From Comamonas sp. B21-038 (lineage in GTDB: Bacteria; Pseudomonadota; Gammaproteobacteria; Burkholderiales; Burkholderiaceae_C), in contig NZ_CP092462.1 in NCBI RefSeq assembly GCF_022387135.1, positions 3,100,001-3,164,000 on the forward strand: a DNA stretch of 64,000 nt, in the 5' to 3' direction. Shown here one piece after another: positions 19,845 to 30,651 of the stretch. Made by a program: the position numbers and the translations under genes. The notes beneath the pieces are model-generated. The model had not been told where the DNA came from, did not search any database, and was given only the letters and a program-made list of their open reading frames with translations. How positions within the stretch are numbered: the first letter of the stretch is position 1; each line of letters opens with the position of its first letter.

Positions 19845-21008
19845 ATGGCCCACCGCGATACCCAGAACCAGCTTTTCAGCCCGCTGCAGCTGCGCGATGT
19901 CGTGCTCAAGAACCGCATCGCGGCCGCCCCGATGTGGCAGTACCAGGGCCGCCATGGCCGGGTGCAGGATTGGCATCTGATGCACCTGGGGCGCCTGGCC
20001 GCAGGCGGCAGCGGCCTGGTGCTCCAGGAAGGCACCGGCGTGGAGCGGCGTGGCGCCGGCACCTTGGGCGATATCGGCCTGTGGCAGGACGACATGGTCG
20101 CGCCCCTGCAGCGCATCGTGCAGCTGATGCGCGACTGCGGCACCACGCCCGGCATCCAGCTGATGCATGCCGGCCGCAAGGCCCGGCAGCTGACACCGGC
20201 CCAGGGCCGTGGCCCCCTGCCCTGCCAGCCCGATATCGCCGACTGGGATGCCTGGACGCCGATGGGCCCCAGTGCGATCCCGGCGGGCAAGGGACTGGAG
20301 ACGCCGCTGCCCATGTCGCTGCAGCACATCCAGCAGGTGGTGGAGGCCTTTGCCGCTGCCGCCGGCCGCGCCGCGCGCGCGGGCTACCAGGTGCTGGAGC
20401 TGCATGCCGGCCATGGCTATCTGCTGCACAGCTTTTTGTCACCGCTGGCCAACCAGCGCGGCGATGCCTGGGGTGGCAGCTTTGACAACCGCTGCCGGCT
20501 GCTGCTCAGCGTCGTCGAAGCGGTGCGCGCCGTGTGGCCAGCGGGCCTGCCGCTGCTGGTGCGGCTGTCTTGCACCGACGGGGCGCCGGGCGGCTGGACC
20601 TTGGAAGACAGCATCGCGCTGGTCAAGCGCCTGCTGCCGCTGGGGGTGGATGCGATCGACTGCTCGTCGGGCGGCATTGCCGGCTCGCCATTGCGCGGCG
20701 GCGCGCTGGCCACCTATGGCTACCAGGTGGAACTGGCGTCGGCCATCAAGGCCGCCACCGGCGCCCGCACGATGGCTGTGGGCCTGATCGTGCATGCGCA
20801 ACAGGCCGAGGCCATTTTGCGCAGCGGCGACGCGGACCTGGTGGCACTGGCGCGCGAGCTGATCTACAACCCCAACTGGCCGATGGATGCGGCGCAAAAG
20901 CTGCAGGATGCGCAGGACTTCCAGATGCTGACCAGGAACGAGGCGTTCTGGCTGGAGCGGCGCAAGGCCACCACACCGGATTTGCAGCCGTCCACCTTTG
21001 TGCGCTGA
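19845..21008 (+). CDS. NADH:flavin oxidoreductase (Old Yellow Enzyme family)
   Basis: A 387-residue FMN-dependent TIM-barrel oxidoreductase. Visible signatures are LFSPLQLRDVVLKNRIAAAP at the start, QLMHAGRKA (the H-x-G-R motif), the active-site H-x-G-H in ELHAGHGYLLHSFLSP, and the phosphate-binding end region with DLVALARELIYNPNWP. The family reduces activated C=C bonds, in some members of CoA thioesters or cyclic enones. The ATG at 19845 is chosen because it begins the conserved domain and follows the previous stop by 11 nt. It is the last gene of the catabolic cluster. Confidence 0.92.
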   Translation: MAHRDTQNQLFSPLQLRDVVLKNRIAAAPMWQYQGRHGRVQDWHLMHLGRLAAGGSGLVLQEGTGVERRGAGTLGDIGLWQDDMVAPLQRIVQLMRDCGTTPGIQLMHAGRKARQLTPAQGRGPLPCQPDIADWDAWTPMGPSAIPAGKGLETPLPMSLQHIQQVVEAFAAAAGRAARAGYQVLELHAGHGYLLHSFLSPLANQRGDAWGGSFDNRCRLLLSVVEAVRAVWPAGLPLLVRLSCTDGAPGGWTLEDSIALVKRLLPLGVDAIDCSSGGIAGSPLRGGALATYGYQVELASAIKAATGARTMAVGLIVHAQQAEAILRSGDADLVALARELIYNPNWPMDAAQKLQDAQDFQMLTRNEAFWLERRKATTPDLQPSTFVR

Positions 21009-21050
21009 TGGCGTTGACGGCACCGGGCCGGGCAATGCCACAATGCGTCG

Positions 21051-21488
21051 ATGCGCCTGTCCTCCATCGCCCTTCCCCTGGCATTGCTTGTACTGCTGGC
21101 CAGCGCCGGCTGCAAGCAAATCCCCTATTCGCCGTTGCCGGCACCGCCGACCGGCATCCGCTACGAGCCTGGCGCCAACAGCGCGGGCATCGCCCGCATG
21201 TCAGAGACTGAGCTGCTGCGCCAAAAGCGCCTGGCCCAGGGGGGCGACAAACGTGCGGCCTTCAACGTCTACCAGCATCTGCGCTCGGTAGAGAACGATG
21301 ATGCCCAGGCGCGCGACTGGCTGATCCTGGCGGCCGACCTGGGCCATGCGCCGGCGCAGTACAACCTGGCCCAGATCGGCATTTATGAAAAGGACAGCGC
21401 CAGCGCGCTGTACTGGGCAAAACGGGCCAGGGCCTCGGGCTACGCGCATGCGGCCGAGCTGGTGCAGTCGCTGGAGAACCCCGAATAG
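21051..21488 (+). CDS. Sel1-like repeat lipoprotein
   Basis: A 145-residue predicted outer-membrane or periplasmic lipoprotein. The N-terminus is a type II signal with lipobox ASAGC (Cys21). Residues about 85-130 show a Sel1/TPR-like helical repeat (ARDWLILAADLGHAPAQYN and ALYWAKRARASGYAHAAEL). It is 42 nt after the OYE gene and could be co-transcribed, but its content does not tie it to the pathway. It is convergent with the end of the Tad locus. Confidence 0.75.
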   Translation: MRLSSIALPLALLVLLASAGCKQIPYSPLPAPPTGIRYEPGANSAGIARMSETELLRQKRLAQGGDKRAAFNVYQHLRSVENDDAQARDWLILAADLGHAPAQYNLAQIGIYEKDSASALYWAKRARASGYAHAAELVQSLENPE

Positions 21489-21499
21489 ACGCGAAGCGA

Positions 21500-21943
21500 T
21501 CAGCGGGCCGGTGGCAGGCGCGCCAGTTCGGCGGTCAACGCGCGCACATCGGCCAGCGCGCGGGTCTGGTCGGCCGGTGCCGCGCTGGCGGCCGATCCTC
21601 CCAGGGCCTGGGAGAAGCCCTGCAGCACCTGCTGGGCCTTTTTCAGCTCGGTCTCCAGGATCAGGCGGCGCTCGTCCTGGCCAAAATCTGCGCGCTCAGG
21701 CGGGCGCGGGCTTGGCGACCGGGTGTGGGTTGGGGCAGGTGCGGATGCGGCCGTGCGCAGCGTGCGGCGCGCGGGCGTTGCAACTGCGGCCTTGCAACCG
21801 GGTCCGGCGGCGGCGGCACCGCCAAGGATGTATTCCACGCCCTCATCCTTGCACACCGTCTGCGCACCGGCTGGCAAAGCGCCCAGCGCGGCAAACAGCA
21901 GCAGCACGGCCGCTGCCGTCAGTGCCCCGTCAACGTGCCGCAT
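21500..21943 (-). CDS. Small exported protein, last gene of the Tad operon
   Basis: A 147-residue protein that I do not recognise. The start at 21943 (MRHVDG) gives a clean signal peptide ending PAGA-QT. The mature part has a Cys pair (TVCKDEG and GPGC), an Ala/Pro-rich linker and a C-terminal helical, possibly coiled-coil stretch (LILETELKKAQQVLQGF). Its start overlaps the end of the preceding TadE-like gene by 14 nt, which indicates translational coupling and a link to Flp pilus assembly. The role is unknown. Confidence 0.65.
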   Translation of the reverse strand: MRHVDGALTAAAVLLLFAALGALPAGAQTVCKDEGVEYILGGAAAAGPGCKAAVATPARRTLRTAASAPAPTHTRSPSPRPPERADFGQDERRLILETELKKAQQVLQGFSQALGGSAASAAPADQTRALADVRALTAELARLPPAR

Positions 21944-23105
21944 CGAATGGATTGGGAACATTCTCCACCCCCATCGGATTTGTCCAGATTGCAGGGCAGA
22001 AGGCGTTGCGCAGGCCGACCACGTCCTGGAGGCCATCAAGCGCTGCATTGCCCACATGCGCGGTCACCCACTGCGCCCCGTTGCGGATATTGCCGACCAG
22101 GTCGGGCACCAGGGTCGCATAGTCGCCCAGGCCGCTGTTGCCGTCGGCCACATCCCATTTGAAGCTGGCATTGAGGTCCGAGGTATCGCGCGCCGGCCCA
22201 AAGGAATAGAAGGGATGCCAGTACAGGGACGACTGCATGCCGACCGAGGCCTCCTGCGTCAGCGGAAAGCGGTCGTTCGACAAAAAGAACGCATCGATGG
22301 CCGAGAAACCGGTGGCATCGGCACCGGGCACGTCGTCGCCGGTCGTCAGCACCGAGCCGATGTGCCTGGAGACATAGCGGTAGCCCTGCATCGCCTTGAT
22401 GATGATGGGCCCCGCAATCGGCACGCTGAGCTTGTAGCCGTAGTGCACCCGCAGGTGCAGGATATTGGTCTCGCCCAAGGTCTTGTTGGAGACCGCACCG
22501 CGCAGCCGCGCATCTTCCAGATTCGGGGTGTCGCCGTTGTAGGTGTCGGTCGCGCCGGTACGCGCATCGCGCTCATAGGGCAGCGGCTTGCGGTAGCGCA
22601 GGCTGTCGTTGGGGATGCGAACGATGCCCCGCGATTCGCCATAGTTCTCCACCATCGCCCAGTCCAGAAAAGTGTTCTGCGTCGGGTTGACATACTCGAT
22701 GCAGCTGCCCTGGATCAAATCGGTGTTGGTGTTGACCCAGCCCTTGAGCAGGCCCAAGACACTGGCGTCCGACACATACAGCGGCATCATGCCGCGCACA
22801 AAACCTTGCCAGACGCTGCCCTTGGTCAGTGCGGACTTGACGTTGCCCAGGCTCACGTCGGCCAGCATGCCCTTCTTGGCCAGCGGAATGCGCAGGTCAT
22901 AGGGCAGCGGCAGCGCATTGTTGAGCGAGCCCACACGCGCAGCCTCGTTGGCGGCGTACTGCAAGGTCAGCCTGGCGCGGTAGATCAGCGCAAACTGGAC
23001 CAGCGACAGCGTGAACACCAGCACCACCGGCAGCGCGATCAAGGTCTCCGTCATCGACACGCCGCGCTGCCGGGCGCGGCTTGCAGGCTTGAGCGTCATG
23101 CGCAT
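21930..23105 (-). CDS. TadE/TadG-type minor pilin-like protein
   Basis: A 391-residue protein with a short basic N-terminus, then a class IVb pseudopilin-type segment (RGVSMTETLIALPVVLVFTL, residues about 14-35) in which Glu follows the TadE pattern, and a large extracytoplasmic domain. TadE-type proteins are minor pilins or pseudopilins processed in the Tad pathway. The ATG at 23105 is preceded by AAAGGGG at 5 nt. The gene lies 11 nt after the DUF192 gene in the same operon. Confidence 0.78.
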   Translation of the reverse strand: MRMTLKPASRARQRGVSMTETLIALPVVLVFTLSLVQFALIYRARLTLQYAANEAARVGSLNNALPLPYDLRIPLAKKGMLADVSLGNVKSALTKGSVWQGFVRGMMPLYVSDASVLGLLKGWVNTNTDLIQGSCIEYVNPTQNTFLDWAMVENYGESRGIVRIPNDSLRYRKPLPYERDARTGATDTYNGDTPNLEDARLRGAVSNKTLGETNILHLRVHYGYKLSVPIAGPIIIKAMQGYRYVSRHIGSVLTTGDDVPGADATGFSAIDAFFLSNDRFPLTQEASVGMQSSLYWHPFYSFGPARDTSDLNASFKWDVADGNSGLGDYATLVPDLVGNIRNGAQWVTAHVGNAALDGLQDVVGLRNAFCPAIWTNPMGVENVPNPFDAAR

Positions 23106-23116
23106 GTCAACCCCTT

Positions 23117-23440
23117 TCAACACAGTTGCAGCCGCTGGCCCGGTGCCAGCCCCAGGCGCGCAGCCTCGCCGCTGCGCAGCTCCAGCACACCTTGCGCGCC
23201 CCGGCACCAGGCCATGCGCCAAGGCGCCAGGCCGGCGCTGATGCGCAGCACCTGCTGCTGCGCATCGACAAACACCACATCGATCGCGTAGCGCATGAAG
23301 CAGGTATGCACGGCCGCGCAGCGCTCGAACACCAGCGCCTCGCCACTGCCGGGCGGCGGACGAAAGATCAGGCCAAAGGCGCGTTCGGAAAAGCGCTCGG
23401 CCACCTGTGCTTTGAGTGCTGGCATGCCGGGCACCTTCAT
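23117..23440 (-). CDS. DUF192-family protein inside the Tad operon
   Basis: A 107-residue DUF192 protein (small beta-barrel fold). Visible family signatures are AFGLIFRPP near residue 21, CFMRYAIDVVFVDA (the conserved M-x-F/Y-P/A-x-D region) and GVLELRSGEAARLGLAPGQR at the end. Many family members are exported, but this one starts directly with the domain and has no signal peptide. Its ATG overlaps the tadC stop (ATGA, 23437-23440), so expression is tied to the Tad genes. The biochemical function of the family is not established. Confidence 0.85.
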   Translation of the reverse strand: MKVPGMPALKAQVAERFSERAFGLIFRPPPGSGEALVFERCAAVHTCFMRYAIDVVFVDAQQQVLRISAGLAPWRMAWCRGAQGVLELRSGEAARLGLAPGQRLQLC

Positions 23441-24324
23441 TTCAAGGTCTGGTACATCTGCACCGCGAGTGGAAAAAAGATCACCATGAAGGTGACCGGA
23501 AAGATAAAGATCACCAGCGGACCGAGCATCTTCACGGGCGCTTCCATCGCCAGTTTCTCGGCGTGCTGGAAGCGCTCGGTACGGCGCTGCTCGGAGATGG
23601 CGACCAGGGTGTCGGTCACGCTGGCACCCAGCGATTCGGCCTGCGTCAGGTTGGAGACCAGGCCGCGCACATGCTTGTTGTCCATGCGCTCGGCCATCGC
23701 GTTGAAGGCCTCGGTACGGCTCATGCCCGTGCGCATTTCGCGCAGCAGGCGCTCGAGCTCTTCGTGCATGGCGCCGCTGGGTCCCTTCTGCACCGCCTGC
23801 GAGATCGCCGCTGTCAAGCCCAGACCGGCCTGGCAGCACAAGGTGATCAGATCGAGGTAGCCGGGCAAGGTGCGCAGCACTTCCTTGTCGCGGCGCTTCT
23901 TGCGGTCGTTGACCCAGATGGCCGGCAGCATCCAGCCCAACAGCAGGCCTGCCAGGCAGGCCAGGCGCACCCACTGCCCATCGATCTTCAGTGCCATCGC
24001 CGCGCCGGTGAAGGCCAGCGCCACCGCCGTCATCGCGATCACGCGCACGGCGATGATCTCCTCGGCCTTGAGCACATACTCCAAACCGGCCAGTTGCAGC
24101 TTGCGCTTCCAGCGCAGCAGGCTGGAGGTGGGCGCGATCTCCGAGACATGAAACTGCAGCACGTTGACCGCCGGCCAGATGAGCCGGATGCCCCAGGGCA
24201 GCGGGTCCATGTGCTCGCGCACCGACGGCCGGGCCTTGCGCACGATGGCCACGAAGTACAGCAGGATGATGGCCGCCATCACAGCGGACAGAAAGATGGC
24301 GGCGAGCAGAATGGCGTTTTTCAT
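23437..24324 (-). CDS. tadC: Flp pilus inner-membrane protein TadC
   Basis: A 295-residue type II secretion F (GspF) domain protein. Transmembrane segments lie near residues 5-25, 95-135 and 268-290. The cytoplasmic GspF core reads LPGYLDLITLCCQAGLGL and LLREMRTGMSRTEAF. It pairs with TadB to form the inner-membrane platform of the Tad apparatus. It follows tadB with 3 nt between them. Confidence 0.92.
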   Translation of the reverse strand: MKNAILLAAIFLSAVMAAIILLYFVAIVRKARPSVREHMDPLPWGIRLIWPAVNVLQFHVSEIAPTSSLLRWKRKLQLAGLEYVLKAEEIIAVRVIAMTAVALAFTGAAMALKIDGQWVRLACLAGLLLGWMLPAIWVNDRKKRRDKEVLRTLPGYLDLITLCCQAGLGLTAAISQAVQKGPSGAMHEELERLLREMRTGMSRTEAFNAMAERMDNKHVRGLVSNLTQAESLGASVTDTLVAISEQRRTERFQHAEKLAMEAPVKMLGPLVIFIFPVTFMVIFFPLAVQMYQTLK

Positions 24325-24327
24325 GGC

Positions 24328-25181
24328 TCAGATGTCGATGGCGACAATTTTCTTGATGGACATATAGCCCAGGGTGAGCATCACGATCATCACGGCCAGT
24401 ACCCCCCAGCCGATAGGGGTGACAAACAGCAGGTGCATGGTCGGCTGCATCAGGTACAGAATGCCGCCCAGCACCACGGGGAACATGGTCATCACCAGGC
24501 CCTGGATGCGGCCTTGTGCCGTCAGCGCCTTGATGCGCCCTTCCAGCATGGCTTTCTTGCGCAGGGTCTCGGCCAGCAGCTGCAGCGGCTCGGACAGGTT
24601 GCCCCCCACTTCCTTGGCCACCCGCAAGGCCACCACCACCAACATGAAATCCGGAATCTGGATGCGCCGCGCCATGTTCTGCACCGCGTCGTCAAATGAC
24701 AGGCCAATGCGCTGCTCCTTGAGCACAATCGCGAACTCATCGCCCAGCGGGCCTTTCTGGTCACGCACCAGAATCTGCAGCGCCACCGACAGCGCACTGC
24801 CGGCGCGCAATGCGCTGGCAATGAAGAGCAAGGCATCGGGCAGCTCGGCCTCGATGCGTTCGCGCCGCTTCTTGCGCTGCCAGGCAAAGTAGCGCGCCGG
24901 CAGAAAGTACACGGCGCCGCAGACCACCACCACCAGCAACCCGTTGCGTGCCACCAGGTAGGCAAGGATGCCGGCCACCGCCACCATGGCCACATGGCCG
25001 GTGGCCAGGGTCAGCGCCTTTTGCGCATGGAACTCCGAGATGCCCAGGATCCGGAGGCCGCGGCCGCGCAGGTAGATGTTGGACCGGTTGCGCCACTCGC
25101 CCAGGCGGCTGTAGACCAGCCAGCCCGAGAGCACCACAAAGCCGGCGGCTGCCAGCAGAAAGCCGAGGAACTGCCAATTCT

Positions 25182-25185
<4 letters not shown>
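24328..25185 (-). CDS. tadB: Flp pilus inner-membrane protein TadB
   Basis: A 285-residue GspF-domain membrane protein with hydrophobic segments near residues 7-25, 65-95 and 255-280. The core motifs ELPDALLFIASALRAGSAL and LKEQRIGLSFDDAV are typical of TadB. The start at 25185 (MKNWQF) overlaps the stop of the ATPase gene (ATGA), and this beginning fits family length. A longer upstream frame lies within the ATPase gene and is rejected. Confidence 0.92.
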
Positions 25186-26849
<1,664 letters not shown>

Positions 26850-26879
26850 GGTCTTCTCCGGAATCAGCGGCCGCAGCCG

Positions 26880-28571
26880 TCAGTTGTGCGAATAGCTGTC
26901 GGGGTCCAGACCCCGCTCGGGCATCGGCGGCTCGGCCTTCCTGGAGTTGCGGTAGAGGTCTTCTGTCAGGTCGGTAAAGCCGTTGGAGATCTGCTCCTCC
27001 ATCTGCTGGCTGCGCTCCAGGCGGGGGCGCGAATCGCGCGCGGTGACCACACGCGGGGTGATGAACACCACGGTCTCGATCTGGGTGTCGCTGTCGTTGT
27101 TGTTCTTGAAGGCCCAGCCCAGCACCGGCACATGGCGCAGGCCCGGCAGGCCATCGGTGGCGCGCGAGGACTGGCGGCTCAGCAGGCCCGAGAGGATGAT
27201 GGTGTCACCGTCGTCGACATTGAACTCGCTCTCGGTGCGGCGCGTCAGCAGCCCCGGGATGCCATCGACCGAGACCGACTGGTCGATGTTGTTGACCTCG
27301 GCCAGGATTGAGCCGGAGATATTGCCTGCGCCATCGGCCATCGGCTTGACATGCAGGCGCAGGCCATAGGGCTTATAGTTGACCGAGCCGGTACCCAGCG
27401 CGCTCATCGCGGGCAACGGGATTTCACCGCCCGAGAGGAAGCGCGCCTCGCCGCCGCTGCGGGTGGTGAGCTTGGGCGAGGCCAGCAGCATCGCATTGCC
27501 GCGCTGCACCTGCAGGTTGATCGCCGAGGTCAGCGCCGTGCTCAGGCCAAAGTAGTAGCGCGCCTTGCGCCGGCGCTGGTCCAGAAAGCCCTGGCCGTAG
27601 CCGCTGTCCAAGTTCAGGAAGGGCGAGTTCTCCGGCAGGATGCGGTAGCCGCCGTTGGAGGCGATATCGGAGAACAGGCCAAAGTTGAAACCACCACCGG
27701 TCGTATCCCACTTCATGCCCAGATCGTCCAGCGCCGAACGCGAGAACTCCACAATGCGCACATCCATCTCGATCATGCGGTCCACACGCAGGCGCTCCGA
27801 GGTGGCGAAGGACACGACGGCCGGTCCGTACATGCGCGCAATCTCCCGCAGCCGCGATACCGCAGCGGGGTCAAGGTTGGCGCCGTCGAGGATGATCTTT
27901 TCGCCGACACGGGAGACGCTCACCCCGCTGATGCCGGCGGTCAGCATCGAGATTTCGCCTTCGATGCGGTCCAGGTCGACCACATTGACGCGCGCCTTGA
28001 GGCTGCTGACCTGGCCGTCCTTGCGCCAGATATGGACCGTGCTTTCGCCGGCGTCCAGCGCTGTCAACAGCAGGCTCTTCTGGTCCACGACACGCGCTTC
28101 CATGATCTTGCCATTGCCGACGGCCACGCGCACGACGTCGCGCAGCTCTATCAAGGTCATCTGCCCCACATAGAGCGACAGCGATGCCGGCAGGTGCCTG
28201 ATCACCAGAGGCTGCACGCCACCGATGCTGGTTGCATCTGCGGCAGCCTGGGTGTTGACGCTGACCGTGGGCAAGGTGCGAAAGCCAGGCGATGTGAGAG
28301 GCGCCATCTGGCCCTCGGTATCGCGGGCGAAATCGCCCCCCTCGCCCCCTTGGCTGCGCTGCTCGGCTTCCGCCTGCAGCGAGGCAGATTGCGCAGCGCG
28401 CAGCAAATCACCGAGTGCACCGGTGGCTGCCGGCTGCGTGGTGCCGCCCGATGGCTGTGCGGCCAACAACGGCGCCGTAGGCAGGGCCAGCGCGAGCGCG
28501 GTGCAAGCCGTCGCACCCCAGTTCTGAAGGGCCGGACGGGGACGGGACATACGGATCATCAAGGAATTCAT
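26880..28571 (-). CDS. rcpA: Flp pilus outer-membrane secretin RcpA/CpaC
   Basis: A 563-residue secretin. Residues 1-38 are a signal peptide (ALALPTAPLLA-AQ). The N-terminal pilus domain has LSLYVGQMTLIEL and STVHIWRKDG, then a BON-like stretch, then the secretin domain with GGEIPLPAMSALGTGSV, LTRRTESEFNVDDGDT and GLLSRQSS. The C-terminus forms the outer-membrane channel for the pilus. It lies 66 nt after rcpC and 30 nt before the ATPase gene. The start is weak for SD; a second Met five codons in is possible. Confidence 0.92.
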   Translation of the reverse strand: MNSLMIRMSRPRPALQNWGATACTALALALPTAPLLAAQPSGGTTQPAATGALGDLLRAAQSASLQAEAEQRSQGGEGGDFARDTEGQMAPLTSPGFRTLPTVSVNTQAAADATSIGGVQPLVIRHLPASLSLYVGQMTLIELRDVVRVAVGNGKIMEARVVDQKSLLLTALDAGESTVHIWRKDGQVSSLKARVNVVDLDRIEGEISMLTAGISGVSVSRVGEKIILDGANLDPAAVSRLREIARMYGPAVVSFATSERLRVDRMIEMDVRIVEFSRSALDDLGMKWDTTGGGFNFGLFSDIASNGGYRILPENSPFLNLDSGYGQGFLDQRRRKARYYFGLSTALTSAINLQVQRGNAMLLASPKLTTRSGGEARFLSGGEIPLPAMSALGTGSVNYKPYGLRLHVKPMADGAGNISGSILAEVNNIDQSVSVDGIPGLLTRRTESEFNVDDGDTIILSGLLSRQSSRATDGLPGLRHVPVLGWAFKNNNDSDTQIETVVFITPRVVTARDSRPRLERSQQMEEQISNGFTDLTEDLYRNSRKAEPPMPERGLDPDSYSHN

Positions 28572-28637
28572 GGTCTACCAACTCTAGGGAGCGAACGGCA
28601 CAGCAAGGCCAGGGAATAGATCAGCACGCAGCGGGGA

Positions 28638-29654
28638 TCAGTAGGAGCCGGCCACGGCGGGCGCCTGGGGCGCCGGCGCGCTGGCGCCAGGAACGGCCGC
28701 AGCGCCCAGCAAGGCCGCCAGCGGCGTCTGCATCTGGGTCTTAACCCCGCTGCCGCCGACGATGTACTCGACCATTGCCGGTGTGCGGTTGGGCACGGTC
28801 CGTACCGGGGGGCGCTGGGGGCGGAAGCTGTCGATGTAACTGGCCAGCTGCTGGGCGTTGGTGCCGGTGTCGAGCTTCTGGCGGTCATCGGCATTGCGCA
28901 GTGCCGCAACGATCTTGCCCAGCTTTTGCGCGAGGATCAGGCGCTGCGCATCGACCGGCGGCAGGCCCACAGTCACCGTGGTGTAGCTGCGCTGGCGGTA
29001 GGGATCGACGGTGTTGGCGATGTCGGGGCGCTTGCGCAGCTCGGAGAACTGCTCCGAGGTGATCTGGCCGGTGGCACGCACGACCACGTCCTGCAACAGC
29101 GGCACGACGATGGCGTCCTCGGCCTGGGTGCCGCCATCCTTGTCGGCGATGAACAGGAAGTCGATATGGTCGCCCGCGCGCAGCATGCCCGATATCGTGC
29201 TGACCTCGTCGACCGGAATGGTCACCGCACGCACGCCGGCTTCGAGCTCCTCGGAGAACAGCTTGCGCGGCGTCACAAAAAAGTTGGCCAGCAGCGGCTT
29301 GCCGGCGCTGATGTCCACCGACAGCTGGCGGCCCAGAAAGGCGTCGATCATGTCCGGCGTCAGCACATCGGCATGCACATAGGCCGAAGGCACGCTGCGC
29401 TTGGCCACCATCTCGGGCAGCAGCGCGGTGCCGGCGGGAATGTTCTGGACCGGCACCACCACATCGGTGCGCAGGCGTTCGGCTTCCGATTCCAGGTTGG
29501 CCTGGATCTCGCGCTCGGAGGTCTTCAGGTAGTACCAGCCCAGGCCGGCTGCGATGACCCCGAGCGTGATGGCGGCGATCAGCGGAGCGGCGCGGCGCGA
29601 ACCATTGGCCAGCCGGGAGAAACGGTTCGGTTTGGGAGAGTTTGGGGTCACCAT
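28638..29654 (-). CDS. rcpC: Flp pilus assembly protein RcpC/CpaB
   Basis: A 338-residue periplasmic protein with a single N-terminal membrane anchor (residues about 23-42) and a SAF-type domain (VVVPVQNIPAGTALLPEMV), then the RcpC/CpaB core with RAVTIPVDEVSTISGMLRAG and GDHIDFLFI. It is thought to modify or gate the secretin. Its ATG lies inside the last codons of the minor prepilin gene (7-nt overlap). Confidence 0.92.
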   Translation of the reverse strand: MVTPNSPKPNRFSRLANGSRRAAPLIAAITLGVIAAGLGWYYLKTSEREIQANLESEAERLRTDVVVPVQNIPAGTALLPEMVAKRSVPSAYVHADVLTPDMIDAFLGRQLSVDISAGKPLLANFFVTPRKLFSEELEAGVRAVTIPVDEVSTISGMLRAGDHIDFLFIADKDGGTQAEDAIVVPLLQDVVVRATGQITSEQFSELRKRPDIANTVDPYRQRSYTTVTVGLPPVDAQRLILAQKLGKIVAALRNADDRQKLDTGTNAQQLASYIDSFRPQRPPVRTVPNRTPAMVEYIVGGSGVKTQMQTPLAALLGAAAVPGASAPAPQAPAVAGSY

Positions 29655-29857
29655 GGCAAAGAGATCGTGTAGGAATAGGAAGCCCAGGCTGCGCGGAAGG
29701 CATCGATCAGCAGCTGAAACAATGACTTGTCGGCCCCCGGCATGGGCGCGAAGAACACCGCCGCCAGCACCCCCGCGACGATCACGTACTCGGTCATGAT
29801 CTGCCCCGACTGCCGGCGGCTGCGGATAACAGGGAGGGGGAGGTTCGGTGTCGGCAT
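29648..29857 (-). CDS. Second Flp-type small prepilin (69 aa)
   Basis: A 69-residue protein with a basic leader and the class IVb prepilin cleavage signature SG-QIMTEYVIV: Gly at -1, then Glu at +5 and Tyr at +6 of the mature part, followed by a 15-20 residue hydrophobic helix. The mature part is only about 51 residues. It resembles the major prepilin at 33853 in the leader and cleavage site but is otherwise different, so it is likely a minor pilin. It overlaps the rcpC start. Confidence 0.78.
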   Translation of the reverse strand: MPTPNLPLPVIRSRRQSGQIMTEYVIVAGVLAAVFFAPMPGADKSLFQLLIDAFRAAWASYSYTISLPW

Positions 29858-29868
29858 GCGGGAAACGG

Positions 29869-30651
29869 CTAGGCCTGGGGCAAGGTGTTGCTGATGACGA
29901 TGGAGCAACCCACGCCGTTGTGGGCCAGAGCGATCACCGCCTCCTGGCCGCCGCGCCGCAGCACCACCTGGGCGCGCGTTCCGCCTTGGATGGTCTTGCG
30001 GCTGAGCACGGTCCATCCGGCCACCAGCGCCTGTTCGCGGATGTAGAGCTCATTGGCCTCGACGCTCAAGGTATTGCCCCAGACGGTGGTGCGGTTGACC
30101 CGGTCAGCATCGAACGAAAAGGTGTCGGAAAACTCATCGGTGCCCATCGGCACGGCCAGGTAGCTGCGGCGCTGCAGCTGCTCGCTGACCAGTTGCGGCA
30201 CCGCGCCATGCAGCCAGGCCGACGAGATGCGCACCTGCTGCTTGCCGCTGGGCAGCGGCCGGAACTCGACCGTGATGCGGAAATGGCCATCGCGCGCGCC
30301 GAGGATCGGAATGCCTTCGAGCGTGGTTTCCGAGAAATCGGATTTGCCCCCCAGCCATTCCTGGTAGAAGCGCCGGGCCTGGCGGGTGTCGCCGTCGACA
30401 TCAAAGGCCTGGATCTGCATCGGTATCTTGTTCTGCACGATCAACTCGGCCACCCAGTACGGCGACAGATGCTTGTCTGGAAACAGGATGACCGGCCAGG
30501 CAATGGCGCTGCCGGGTGCGGCGCGGGCTGCCAGCGGCACGGCGGCGGCCAGCGCGGCCAGCAGCAGCCAGGCCAGCGGCAACCACAGCCCTGCTGGCCG
30601 GCGCACAGCACGCACGCCACGCCTGGGCCTGTGCAACAGCATCATGGTCAT
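29869..30651 (-). CDS. Exported protein of unknown function in the Tad locus
   Basis: A 260-residue protein that I cannot assign. The start at 30651 overlaps the preceding gene (ATGA). The signal segment is Arg-rich, then hydrophobic (LPLAWLLLAALAAAVPLAARA). The mature part starts APGSAIAWPVILFPDKHLS and looks like a soluble periplasmic domain with no Cys pair and no known motif; it ends NGVGCSIVISNTLPQA. Its place between pilin-like genes suggests a pilus assembly accessory role, which is inference. Confidence 0.7.
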   Translation of the reverse strand: MTMMLLHRPRRGVRAVRRPAGLWLPLAWLLLAALAAAVPLAARAAPGSAIAWPVILFPDKHLSPYWVAELIVQNKIPMQIQAFDVDGDTRQARRFYQEWLGGKSDFSETTLEGIPILGARDGHFRITVEFRPLPSGKQQVRISSAWLHGAVPQLVSEQLQRRSYLAVPMGTDEFSDTFSFDADRVNRTTVWGNTLSVEANELYIREQALVAGWTVLSRKTIQGGTRAQVVLRRGGQEAVIALAHNGVGCSIVISNTLPQA

